A stretch of 64,000 bases of DNA, taken from contig LT635553.1 of assembly GCA_900120395.1 (NCBI GenBank), positions 1,284,254-1,348,253 of the forward strand, in the 5' to 3' direction. Shown here one piece after another: positions 55,833-64,000 of the stretch. Each line of letters begins with the position of its first letter. Position 1 is the first letter of the stretch. The notes under the pieces were generated by a model, which worked only from the letters and a program-made list of their open reading frames with translations, made no database searches and had not been told where the DNA came from. The translations under genes were made by a program, and so were the position numbers. This DNA is from Porphyromonadaceae bacterium FC4 (GTDB taxonomy: Bacteria; Bacteroidota; Bacteroidia; Bacteroidales; Porphyromonadaceae).

Positions 55833-56241
55833 AAGGCTCACGCATTTGAAGTTTAGATATGGTCGGTGGGGATGATGTCGGTGTTGACTGAGCATTATGG
55901 TTTTACGGAGGAGCCGGACTTTATCATCAATGACGACATCAAGTACCGCATGGGGGACAAACTAAGGAAACGACAAGACATCAAGTCCCCCTATTTTTAC
56001 CGCTCAGGAAGGGACAAAAAATTTGACGGATAGAAGAGAAAAGTTTCCAGTAGAAAAGAAAATGATTTGACGGATAGTAGAGATCTGTTTCTAGTAGGAA
56101 ACTTTTTTAGTACACATCAACTTCTTTCTTGAAAGGTTGAAGAAAAGAGCCCTCGCAGCTCTGTAAAAGATCAATGCCACCAAAGCCCCCACCGACATCA
56201 TCACCACCGACCATATCCAAACTTCAAATGCGTGAGCCCTT
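55833..56241 (+). mobile_element. MITE-like element C, most complete copy
   Basis: About 409 bp between fabI and the dipeptidyl peptidase gene. The inverted ends agree over ~38 bp with one indel and one mismatch: GGCTCACGCATTTGAAG...GATATGGTCGGTGG at the left and its complement at 56202-56238. An imperfect 11-bp direct repeat flanks it (55822-55832 and 56242-56252, nine of eleven). Inside, from the left, come a short frame with LTEHYGFTEEPDFIINDDIK, TTTACCGCTCAGGAAGGGAC, the two-unit dispersed repeat (56020-56103), AGTACACATCA and CACCGACATCATCACCACCG. The 701-bp gap otherwise holds only promoters. Confidence 0.87.
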
Positions 56242-56372
56242 GGACGCACTCCATCTCGAAGATCCAGACGGACCGAATGGATTAACATAACTCAACAAGA
56301 ATTTGTCAACAAATCAAAACGCACAAAAGTCCACGATCTACACAAAATCTAGATTTGCAAATTGTCTAGCTA

Positions 56373-56403
56373 TTGCACTGCTAGGAAAAAGAAACTATAT
56401 TTG
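56373..56403 (+). promoter_or_regulatory. Promoter of the dipeptidyl peptidase-SusCD operon
   Basis: TTG at 56373-56375, 20 bases, then TATATTTG at 56396-56403. The geometry is the same as at 4980 and 28394. The leader is about 40 bases. It lies 130 bases downstream of MITE C. Confidence 0.65.
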
Positions 56404-56447
56404 CTAATACTTCGTAAGTTTTTCATCACGCTGACCCCGGCTAAACA

Positions 56448-58712
56448 ATGTCTAAAATAATTAGAATCTCATTTGCATTATCTCTTCTCTCATTAACCCT
56501 TTCACTAAGTGCACAGACTATTGACTGGGACCAGGTAGAGTCTCGGACCGTGTCCAGAGTAAAGGAAGAGATGCCGGACACGTACCTCCATCCTAGATGG
56601 ATTGATGACACTCCCTATCTTTATTACCACGTACAGCAGCCTGATCAAACAGTTCACTATCTGGTGAATGCCCAGACAGGTAGCCGTGAGTTACTGATTA
56701 AAGACCTCGCAGGTTTTGCTAACCAATATCAATCACTAACCGGTGACTCCATAGACCGCCATGACTTTAGGCTATACAGTGTACTCCCCCTGGACCGACG
56801 TTTTAGGAGAATCTTGATAAAATACAAAGGAAAGGTATTTGAATACGACAGGAAAAGCGGAAAGCTATTAAAAAGCAACCAAGAGTATCCAACCAAGACT
56901 TTTCCATCAAAGGGCACCAATCGGTACACTAATGTTGATGCAGATAAAGGACTCACAATGCTCCAAAGGAACGACCGTCTGCTCCTCAGCAGAGCAAATG
57001 AGGGGGATACTATCCTGGTTGAAGGCTGGAGTCCGGAGCTCATCACCGCTCGACATGACGATCGAGTGAGGGGGGCCAGAGGGTTTTGGTGTGGCGATGT
57101 GTATGTGCAGCTCGTGACACGAGAGGAGGATGGAGAGCCAATGGGACTCATCCGCTCCATAACCAGAGGGCGGCCAAGAGTAGAGACCTTCCAAATGCCT
57201 ATGCCCGGAGAGTCCAATGCGCCACAGTACAGTCTCTTTTACTACGACAGCAAGCAACAGTCGGGCAGGTATCTAGCGATTGACCACTTTCCAGACCAAG
57301 AAGTAAGCTTGTCCCCCTATCGGTCCGACAGCGCACTCTATCTAGTGCGCAATTCACGTCCAAAGGATCAAATAGAACTGTGTAAAGTCAACCTAAAGGA
57401 TGGGCAGGTACAGACGCTAATCAGTGAAACAACGAAACCGATATATAACCTTGTCCTTTTCAACTACCGGATACTCAAAAACAACACAATTCTCTGGTGG
57501 AGCGAGCGTGACGGCTATGGTAAATACTATCTGTACGACACGAATGGGAAGCTGCTCAAACAACTCGTGAAAGACACTACTCTAGTAGCAGGAAATATAG
57601 TATGGATGGGGAAAGACAACTTCATCATGGAGGGATACGGAGGAGCAGATGCGATCAACCCCTACTACAAACGATACTACCGGGTCCCAATGGATGGATC
57701 GGGTGAAAGAGCTATCGTTGGAAACGAAGGAGAGTACGAGCTCACCCTATCTGACGACCGCACTATAGGACTCTTGAAGTGCTCTCGGATGGACATGCCT
57801 CCGGTGTATAGCGTCATGCGACTTAGTCCAAAAGTGACGACTCCTAAAGAGATTTACCGTGTTAGCGAAGAGGAGGCCATAAACGCAGGATGGGTAAAGC
57901 CCAAGCTCTTTTCCTGTAAGGCGAAAGATGAGCGGACGCGCCTGCATGGGATCATGTACCTTCCTTCGGATCTGGATCCAAATGCTAAATACCCGGTAAT
58001 CACCTACGTATATCCAGGACCTCAGACAGATCTCATGCCGCTGGAGTTCACCATCGATGAGAATGCCAATCAGTCACTTGCTGAGTTGGGCTTTGTAGTA
58101 ATACAGATCCCCTCCCGTGGCTCTTCTCCCTATAGAGGACGTGACTTTTACACCTATGGCCATAACAACCTCAGGGACTACCCGCTGGAAGACAACAAGT
58201 ACGCCCTAGAACAACTGGCAGAGGAATACCCATTTATAGACTTGGATAGAGTGGGCATCTACGGCCACTCCGGTGGAGGATTCCAAGCATTGACTGCCAT
58301 GCTCACCTATCCTCATTTTTATAAAGCATGTGTGGCAGCCAGTGGAAACTACGACAACAACATCTACATTAGGTGGTGGGGAGAAAGCTTCCACGGACTA
58401 CATGAAGTTAAGAACCCTGATGGGACGACCTCTTTTGAGTCTAAGATACCGACCACAATGGAGCTGGCAGACCGACTCAGCGGTCCTCTACTGCTCATGA
58501 CCGGGGATGAGGATAAGAATGTCCCACCATCCAGTACCATCCGGATGGCAGACGCGCTGATAAAAGCGGGCAAAGATTTCGATATGACCATACTTCCTGG
58601 AAAGAGTCACGAGCTCGACAGCCCGTATTACTTCAACAAGATCAAGTACTTTTTCCTAAAGAACCTTTTGGGAATCGACGAGAAACATACAGACATAATT
58701 CATCACAAATAA
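56448..58712 (+). CDS. S9-family dipeptidyl peptidase (DPP IV type), exported
   Basis: Cleaves dipeptides from the N-terminus of peptides outside the cytoplasm. The 754-residue protein has a signal peptide (SFALSLLSLTLSLSAQ), an N-terminal propeller domain and a C-terminal alpha/beta hydrolase with GIYGHSGGGFQAL (nucleophile Ser), TGDEDKNVPPSSTIRMADAL (Asp) and LPGKSHELDSP (His). YVYPGPQTDLMPLEF and RGSSPYRGRDFY are also typical of DPP IV relatives. It is followed after 10 bases by the SusC-like gene, so it probably feeds dipeptides to that importer. Confidence 0.93.
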   Translation: MSKIIRISFALSLLSLTLSLSAQTIDWDQVESRTVSRVKEEMPDTYLHPRWIDDTPYLYYHVQQPDQTVHYLVNAQTGSRELLIKDLAGFANQYQSLTGDSIDRHDFRLYSVLPLDRRFRRILIKYKGKVFEYDRKSGKLLKSNQEYPTKTFPSKGTNRYTNVDADKGLTMLQRNDRLLLSRANEGDTILVEGWSPELITARHDDRVRGARGFWCGDVYVQLVTREEDGEPMGLIRSITRGRPRVETFQMPMPGESNAPQYSLFYYDSKQQSGRYLAIDHFPDQEVSLSPYRSDSALYLVRNSRPKDQIELCKVNLKDGQVQTLISETTKPIYNLVLFNYRILKNNTILWWSERDGYGKYYLYDTNGKLLKQLVKDTTLVAGNIVWMGKDNFIMEGYGGADAINPYYKRYYRVPMDGSGERAIVGNEGEYELTLSDDRTIGLLKCSRMDMPPVYSVMRLSPKVTTPKEIYRVSEEEAINAGWVKPKLFSCKAKDERTRLHGIMYLPSDLDPNAKYPVITYVYPGPQTDLMPLEFTIDENANQSLAELGFVVIQIPSRGSSPYRGRDFYTYGHNNLRDYPLEDNKYALEQLAEEYPFIDLDRVGIYGHSGGGFQALTAMLTYPHFYKACVAASGNYDNNIYIRWWGESFHGLHEVKNPDGTTSFESKIPTTMELADRLSGPLLLMTGDEDKNVPPSSTIRMADALIKAGKDFDMTILPGKSHELDSPYYFNKIKYFFLKNLLGIDEKHTDIIHHK

Positions 58713-58722
58713 ATAACAAGAA

Positions 58723-61700
58723 ATGAAAAGACTGATTTTATCGCTTAGCCTGCTGCTCTTCGCAGGACCAGTCTTTGGTGGGTACCTCGTGCCCAACGTG
58801 GTAGCGCAAGTGTCACAATACACACTTAAGCTCCGGATCGTTGATGACGCCGGTATACCACTGACTGGAGCAGTCGTAAGGTTGGCAGGTGCTAGCAAAG
58901 GAGCAATCGCTGATTACGATGGACACGCAACTCTCACAGTACCTAGCGGGAGCAAGGTGACCATCAGTTTCACCGGCATGAAGACGGTGACGCTGACTGT
59001 GACCGAAAATATCACTCGTGATATCGTCATGAAAGAGTATGCAGAGATACTTGACGGAGTTGTCTCCACGGGGTATGCGACTACGACCAAAAAGAGGACT
59101 ACAGGGTCAGTTTCCATAGTCAAGGCTGACGATATCAAGTTCCAACCCCCGACAGCGTCTGTTGACCTGATGCTAAAAGGACAAGTAGCCGGGGTAGACG
59201 TAAAGGCCATCAGCGGAAAACCCGGAGAGACAGGATCAATAAAGATCCGCGGTACCAACTCAATCACCGGTAACACGGAGCCTCTCTGGGTCATTGACGG
59301 TGTCCCGGTGCAAAATGCCATCCCCGACTCTCCCTCCCCAAATACCTCTCAGATCAAGGCTGGTGACTTTAGCGATATTTTCATGAATGGACTAGGGAGC
59401 ATCCCTCCCGGTGATATTGAGAGCATATCCATCCTAAAGGATGCGTCCGCCACTGCCATATACGGCTCTCAAGCCGCCGGTGGTGTGATCGTGGTAACAA
59501 CCAAAAGAGGTAATGAGGGTCGCCTAAGGCTCAACTATTCTTCCAACATCACCCTCACTACAGCCCCACCTAGGGATGTAAACCTCATGAGTGCACGGGA
59601 AAAGATTGACTTTGAGAAAGAGCTATGGGATGAATTCTCCGTACCTCTGATCGAGGCCGAACATCCTTTCTTCCCCGCAGTAGGTATCACAGGAGCTATC
59701 CGAAAAGGTGTTGGTCAATACAAAGATCTGACCCCGGAGCAGAGGGAGCAGGAGATCGAAAAGATCGGAAACGGTCCAACCACAGATTGGTTCAAGGAAC
59801 TCTTCAACCCCTCCATATCCCACTCCCACTACGTATCTATCAGTGGAGGTAGTGCCAAGAATAAGTACTACTCCTCTCTTAGCTACAATAGAAATAATGG
59901 GCTGGTAAAGGGGACCAATGCAGAGTCGCTTACATTTAGCCTAAAGCTCGACAGCTCTCCTTCGGATAAACTAAAGCTATCGCTGTCTTCGGACCTCTCA
60001 CACAATAAGTCTCAAAGCTATGCAGGACAAACGGATCCCTTCACCTACGCATACTTTGCCAACCCCTACGAGCGTCCTTACGAAAAGGATGGCAGCTATC
60101 GTCCGGATGCTACCTGGTACTCTCTCCCGACAAATAACGATGACAAACCACTCGGTTCTATTAGTCCGCTTGGGTTCAACATCTTCCGGGAAATGAACGA
60201 CAGTAGCTCTGATGCAAAAGACTTGAGAGGCAACATTAGAGGAAATCTGACCTACCAATTTACAGACAACCTCTCTTTCAACGGTATTGCTGCTGTTGGG
60301 TATTCCAACACTATGTCCGACAATATTCTGGGCAAGGAAACACAAGCTGCATTTATAGACCGGCCCTTCGAAAACTCGAAAAATGCGGCCAGCAACCGAA
60401 TGTATGGGTCCATCACCCAAAGGGCTTCTAGCAGCCTAAGCTACATGTTTCGTGGCCAGTTCAACTACTTCCAGACATTTGGTCAGTACCATCACCTCAG
60501 TGCTCTGATCGGCTCGGAGATTCGCTCACAGTACGCCAAGAGTATCTATGAAAAGAGGTATGGGTATGATCCAAAGACTGGTAACTCCTCCACCCCCACT
60601 CTATTGGATGCAGGTGCAGACAAGGAGGCGGATATAAAGAAGATGGCAACCATCATTGACGGACTCTCCGGACAGTCTAGACTTGAGAACACCTTTGCAT
60701 CGTTTTATCTCTCTGCAGACTATTCCTACAGAGGACGTTATGTCGTGAGCCTGACCGGCCGTACAGATGGGTCCAACAACTTTGGTAGCAAAGAGCAGTT
60801 CAACCCCACCGGCTCCATTGGTCTGGCATGGAATGCAGACGAAGAGGCCTTTATGAAAAAGCTTCAGCCCTATGTTTCTCAGCTGACCGTACGTCTAGCC
60901 GGCGGATACACCGGAAGAGTCAACCGCGGTGTACATCCCCAGTTGGTGATGCGTTATTTACCACGACTGAGGACAGCCGGAAACTCTTCGTACCTGATCG
61001 GTCAGGTTTCGACTCCTCCCAACCCCAAACTAAGATGGGAGAAGACCAGGGATTCTAAAGTCGGAATGGACCTAGGGCTCTTTTCGAACCGTCTGCAGCT
61101 ATCGGTAGAGGCATACGATCGCTATACGACTGATGCAGTATCCTCCGTCTCTGTAGTATCCACGACCGGATACGTATTCCAAAGCTACAATACCTCCTCG
61201 ATCCTCAACAGAGGACTAGAGTTGACAGTAAGTGGCACTCCATATCAGAGTGAGGATTGGAGAGTTTTCGCAAGTGCAAACATGGGACTCAACTACAATA
61301 AGCTAGTTTCTTTTGATGATCCCAACCCCAACTATAACTCCGAAAATGTCGTCGGCTACCCTCTGTCATCGATATTCTCAGGGAAAGTGATGGGTATCGA
61401 CCCGACACTTGGGATATACACGTACCAGATCCGACCCGGTGCTGACGTAGACACTCCGGCAGGAAGACGCAACCCCAATAACTATCGGTACTACATCGGG
61501 ACCTCCTCTCAGCCTCTCAACGGAGGCTACTCCATGAGTGTCTCCTACAAGAGCCTTACTGTAGGTATGGGAGGTTCGTTCTCTGCAGGTGGGTATGTGG
61601 TCAACGAGGTCGTTCCGCCTGTAAGTGCAGGGGACATTCGCAATAGGCAAGGAATAAAGGAGTCTATCCCACACTACGTCAATGACCTCTATACCTACCA

Positions 61701-62067
61701 CCTCAATACCCAAAAGAGCTCGGCACACCGCTGGACTCCCGACAACCCGATAGTAGATGGCAATCCTAGAATTATTGACCGCTACGGCATCTACCAGGGG
61801 CTGGATAAGTACATGGTTACTGCCAGCAATATCACAAAGGCATCACGCCTGGAGTCACTGAGCTACTTCAAGCTTGGCAGTCTCTATGCCACCTACACTT
61901 TTGATCAACCATGGGTGAAGCGGATCGGTCTACAGAGCATCTCTACATCGATCCAAGCTAATAACCTCTTGATCATCACCAATTACCCCGGCATTGACCC
62001 TGAGACACCGGGTGCCGTATATCCTATCCCGAAGACCTTTACCTTTGGTCTATCACTCAGCTTATGA
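58723..62067 (+). CDS. SusC/RagA family TonB-linked outer-membrane protein
   Basis: A 1114-residue importer barrel. Signal peptide LILSLSLLLFAGPVFGGY; a carboxypeptidase-like domain LRIVDDAGIPLTGAVVRLAG; plug motifs LDGVVSTGYATTTKKRTTGS, LMLKGQVAGVDVKAISGKPG, IKIRGTNSITGNTEPLWVID and ISILKDASATAIYGSQAAGG, the last a SusC hallmark. The barrel ends in TFGLSLSL. Its partner SusD gene overlaps its stop. RagA/RagB of P. gingivalis take up oligopeptides, and the linked dipeptidyl peptidase suggests the same kind of substrate here. Confidence 0.95.
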   Translation: MKRLILSLSLLLFAGPVFGGYLVPNVVAQVSQYTLKLRIVDDAGIPLTGAVVRLAGASKGAIADYDGHATLTVPSGSKVTISFTGMKTVTLTVTENITRDIVMKEYAEILDGVVSTGYATTTKKRTTGSVSIVKADDIKFQPPTASVDLMLKGQVAGVDVKAISGKPGETGSIKIRGTNSITGNTEPLWVIDGVPVQNAIPDSPSPNTSQIKAGDFSDIFMNGLGSIPPGDIESISILKDASATAIYGSQAAGGVIVVTTKRGNEGRLRLNYSSNITLTTAPPRDVNLMSAREKIDFEKELWDEFSVPLIEAEHPFFPAVGITGAIRKGVGQYKDLTPEQREQEIEKIGNGPTTDWFKELFNPSISHSHYVSISGGSAKNKYYSSLSYNRNNGLVKGTNAESLTFSLKLDSSPSDKLKLSLSSDLSHNKSQSYAGQTDPFTYAYFANPYERPYEKDGSYRPDATWYSLPTNNDDKPLGSISPLGFNIFREMNDSSSDAKDLRGNIRGNLTYQFTDNLSFNGIAAVGYSNTMSDNILGKETQAAFIDRPFENSKNAASNRMYGSITQRASSSLSYMFRGQFNYFQTFGQYHHLSALIGSEIRSQYAKSIYEKRYGYDPKTGNSSTPTLLDAGADKEADIKKMATIIDGLSGQSRLENTFASFYLSADYSYRGRYVVSLTGRTDGSNNFGSKEQFNPTGSIGLAWNADEEAFMKKLQPYVSQLTVRLAGGYTGRVNRGVHPQLVMRYLPRLRTAGNSSYLIGQVSTPPNPKLRWEKTRDSKVGMDLGLFSNRLQLSVEAYDRYTTDAVSSVSVVSTTGYVFQSYNTSSILNRGLELTVSGTPYQSEDWRVFASANMGLNYNKLVSFDDPNPNYNSENVVGYPLSSIFSGKVMGIDPTLGIYTYQIRPGADVDTPAGRRNPNNYRYYIGTSSQPLNGGYSMSVSYKSLTVGMGGSFSAGGYVVNEVVPPVSAGDIRNRQGIKESIPHYVNDLYTYHLNTQKSSAHRWTPDNPIVDGNPRIIDRYGIYQGLDKYMVTASNITKASRLESLSYFKLGSLYATYTFDQPWVKRIGLQSISTSIQANNLLIITNYPGIDPETPGAVYPIPKTFTFGLSLSL

Positions 62068-63467
62068 CGACTATGAAAAGAATACCTATACTACTCTGCA
62101 TACTTATGGTAGGGCTAACCTCGTGCAAGAAGTACCTAGATGTCAAGCCCTACGACCTTACGATTCCCACGACAGCTGAGGAGCACGCTGCGTTGCTTCA
62201 GCTACATCTGGACAAGATTGACAGAGGAGATGATCAGCCTCTCCTCTTCAATGCTAGCCAGACCCTCAATTGGGATCTTTTTGCAGACAATTTCGAGTCC
62301 GCCCTTACGACAGGCAGTCCCAATCTTCGACAATGGATAGGATTCACCCAGCAGACAACAAATACCCGGACTAGCTTCAAGTATCTCTATGAGATCATCC
62401 GTGACTGCAACATTGTTATCTCCGGCATGCCGAATGATGGGAGTGATATTGCTCGAGATGCCTTTGGCACCGCATATACCATGAGAGGCTTGGCATACTA
62501 CCAGCTACTAAGGCTCTACAGCCCTGCATTCAACTCCAGAGAAGATCAACTTGGTGTGCCACTGGTAAAAGAATTTGATATGGAGGCTCGTCCTCCACGT
62601 GCCTCCTTTGCACAGGTTGCTAAGAGTATTGAAGATGATCTGAATAAGGCACTGACCTACCATGTGGATAATGCAGACTACCTCTTTACCGAGGACGTAA
62701 CTCGCGGAATACTGGTGAGGCATTACTTCTGGACAGAACAGTGGGAAAAGGTTATTGCAACGGCAAAACCCCTTCTCGAGAAGTATCCTCTGCTGTCCGG
62801 AGAAGCATATAAAGAGATGCTCACCTCAGTATCCAAAAAAGGGAACGTCTTGATCAAAGTACTCCAGATGTCCACCTCTGCCTCAGAAGCAGAGCGTTTT
62901 GCTGACCTCAAGTACATACCGGTATCGGCTCAGTTCATCAACCTTTTTCCGGAAGAGGAGCGTGATCGGGATATCCGCTATGAACTATCTATCGATAAGA
63001 AAAGAATTGCCCAAAAGGTCGTCTTTCCGGGATTCCGTATGGCAGAGGTACACCTCATGGTTGCCGAGGCACACTACCACCTAGGGCAGAATGATCAGGC
63101 ACTCAGCATGCTCAATGCGCTCCGTGCAGCTCGCATAGCAGATGCCAAGCCTCTTACACTTCAGGATCTTCCAAACACCTGGAGCGACAGGCTCATCACT
63201 GAGGATGCTACAGGCAAGCCTCTCACACCACTTATCCGTGCGATCCTCACTGAGCGACGCAAAGAACTCTTTTTGGAAGGAGATCGCTTCTTTGAGCTCA
63301 AGAGAAATGGCAGTCCTGAGTTTTGGAAAGCCTATAACGGTGTGAAGTACACCACAAAAAAGTTCATGTACTGCTATCCCATCCCTCCCGAGGACATTGT
63401 CCGCCAGCCTGATTTAATCCAAAACGAGGGCTATCCTGAGTACACCATCGGTATGCCAAAGGCCTAA
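62064..63467 (+). CDS. SusD/RagB family nutrient-binding lipoprotein
   Basis: The surface lid that captures substrate for the SusC-like barrel. The 467-residue lipoprotein (signal IPILLCILMVGLTSC, lipobox LTSC) starts at an ATGA overlap with the SusC gene; ATG 62073 is an alternative start. Visible SusD features are KYLDVKPYDL at the mature N-terminus, YTMRGLAYYQLLRLYSPAF, VHLMVAEAHYHLGQNDQALS with the TPR-like helices, and RRKELFLEGDRFFELKR, an almost universal SusD motif. Confidence 0.95.
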   Translation: MTTMKRIPILLCILMVGLTSCKKYLDVKPYDLTIPTTAEEHAALLQLHLDKIDRGDDQPLLFNASQTLNWDLFADNFESALTTGSPNLRQWIGFTQQTTNTRTSFKYLYEIIRDCNIVISGMPNDGSDIARDAFGTAYTMRGLAYYQLLRLYSPAFNSREDQLGVPLVKEFDMEARPPRASFAQVAKSIEDDLNKALTYHVDNADYLFTEDVTRGILVRHYFWTEQWEKVIATAKPLLEKYPLLSGEAYKEMLTSVSKKGNVLIKVLQMSTSASEAERFADLKYIPVSAQFINLFPEEERDRDIRYELSIDKKRIAQKVVFPGFRMAEVHLMVAEAHYHLGQNDQALSMLNALRAARIADAKPLTLQDLPNTWSDRLITEDATGKPLTPLIRAILTERRKELFLEGDRFFELKRNGSPEFWKAYNGVKYTTKKFMYCYPIPPEDIVRQPDLIQNEGYPEYTIGMPKA

Positions 63468-63488
63468 CCACTGAAGAAAGAACAGATC

Positions 63489-63701
63489 ATGAAAAAGATA
63501 AAAGAAAACATCCAGCTCATCCTTATTGCTCTGGTAGTGGCGTGTGGACTCTCCGCATGTGTAAATATCAACGAGCTACCCCCTGAGATTGAGAGCTCAA
63601 TGAACGTCCAGATCAAGTTTCCGGATCCCCCTGCTCTGACTGAGGAAGAATCAGTAATTGTGAATCAGATCAAGCGGGAGTATGATGCAAATACTAAGTA
63701 A
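63489..63701 (+). CDS. Small lipoprotein of the SusCD operon
   Basis: A 70-residue lipoprotein (signal IQLILIALVVACGLSAC, lipobox LSAC) with a short acidic mature part (NINELPPEIESSMNVQIKFP and EEESVIVNQIKREYDANTK). I do not recognise a family. It lies 21 bases after SusD and 14 before the next lipoprotein gene, so it is probably an accessory surface protein of the importer. Confidence 0.7.
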   Translation: MKKIKENIQLILIALVVACGLSACVNINELPPEIESSMNVQIKFPDPPALTEEESVIVNQIKREYDANTK

Positions 63702-63715
63702 CGAATAAGGCGCAT

Positions 63716-64000
63716 ATGAAAAAGAATACTCTGCTCGTATTATCGGCTCTGGTAGGCATCCTGGTAGGTTGTCAGAACATTGAGCGAAACAGTACAGATC
63801 CACGACCACAGATAAACTTCTCCGGGGCGCAAATTTCGTACGCAATCCCTGATGTAGGTAAGTCCATCAAGATCCCGATAAAGCTGGAGTCGGCACCGAC
63901 ATCCGAAATAGGAGTAACCTGTGAACTAACAGGTCCACTGGGTAAGGACGAATACAAGGTTACCCCGGAGGTAGTCACCTTTACACCGACCAAGACAAGC
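63716..64000 (+). CDS. Lipoprotein, 3' end outside the window
   Basis: An open frame from the ATG at 63716 to the window end, 95 codons. The product starts with a lipoprotein signal (NTLLVLSALVGILVGC, lipobox LVGC) and continues with NFSGAQISYAIPDVGKSIKI and LGKDEYKVTPEVVTFTPT. This looks like the start of a Calx-beta-like or DUF4843-type surface domain, as often found after SusCD. It is incomplete, so the family is open. Confidence 0.75.
   Translation, partial: MKKNTLLVLSALVGILVGCQNIERNSTDPRPQINFSGAQISYAIPDVGKSIKIPIKLESAPTSEIGVTCELTGPLGKDEYKVTPEVVTFTPTKTS

Noticed and set aside
55747..55845. An N-terminal extension of FabI of 33 residues.
   Set aside because: It is not family-like, crosses the -7 box and begins inside the MITE end.

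Overview
The window looks like a chromosome segment from the phylum Bacteroidota, most likely the Porphyromonas branch. The evidence is promoter-like TAnnTTTG boxes without Shine-Dalgarno sites, RagA/RagB (SusC/SusD) outer-membrane pairs, an Oar-type TonB-dependent receptor, Bacteroidota-only families (DUF4199, DUF4837, DUF1573), a fused SecDF, a pyruvate phosphate dikinase and a lone hemG. The species is not determined. I recognise no rRNA, tRNA, complete insertion sequence or CRISPR array.

Layout. 0.1-4.7 kb (+): tgt, an LptF/LptG permease and a priA whose helicase motifs are degenerate. 5.1-9.0 kb (+): a PD-(D/E)XK nuclease and secDF. 9.4-14.3 kb (+): a tightly packed run DUF4199, GT2 glycosyltransferase, apbE, rpoN, gcvH, purE. 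14.9-18.6 kb (+): trmD, guaA, psd, pssA. 19.1-22.4 kb (+): Oar-like receptor. 22.5-28.3 kb (-): parC, a putative beta-barrel protein, an S41 lipoprotein protease, a SufT-like protein and lpxH, convergent with the receptor across a strong terminator. 28.5-37.9 kb (-): an AT-richer accessory island of Rhs-core fragments mixed with toxin-tip and immunity-like genes. 38.4-50.5 kb (-): recR-lptB, engB, lipid kinase, DUF4837-pdxA, and a chain hemG, DUF2007, small membrane protein, panC, GHL10 hydrolase, then an MscS channel and an unknown anchored protein. 50.9-55.7 kb (-): ppdK, YkvA-like, DUF1573, fabI. 56.4-64 kb (+): a putative peptide-acquisition operon of S9 dipeptidyl peptidase, SusC, SusD and two lipoproteins, the last cut by the window edge.

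Two layers lie over the housekeeping genes. First, nearly every larger intergenic gap holds a copy of one dispersed repeat: two ~44-bp direct units, each with GACGGATAG and TTTCCAGTAGGAAA. Three copies sit inside MITE-like elements with long terminal inverted repeats. One of these has a perfect 10-bp target duplication, and two carry what reads as the C-terminal tail of an Eco57I-type DNA methylase. Second, the Rhs island contains no full-length rhs gene. It is a string of displaced core segments, at least three recognisable toxin tips (a DUF5675 domain, a TIGR02594/CHAP-like peptidoglycan hydrolase, a HExxH metallopeptidase) and cognate-looking lipoprotein, secreted or membrane immunity candidates. 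This resembles a reservoir of orphan cassettes.
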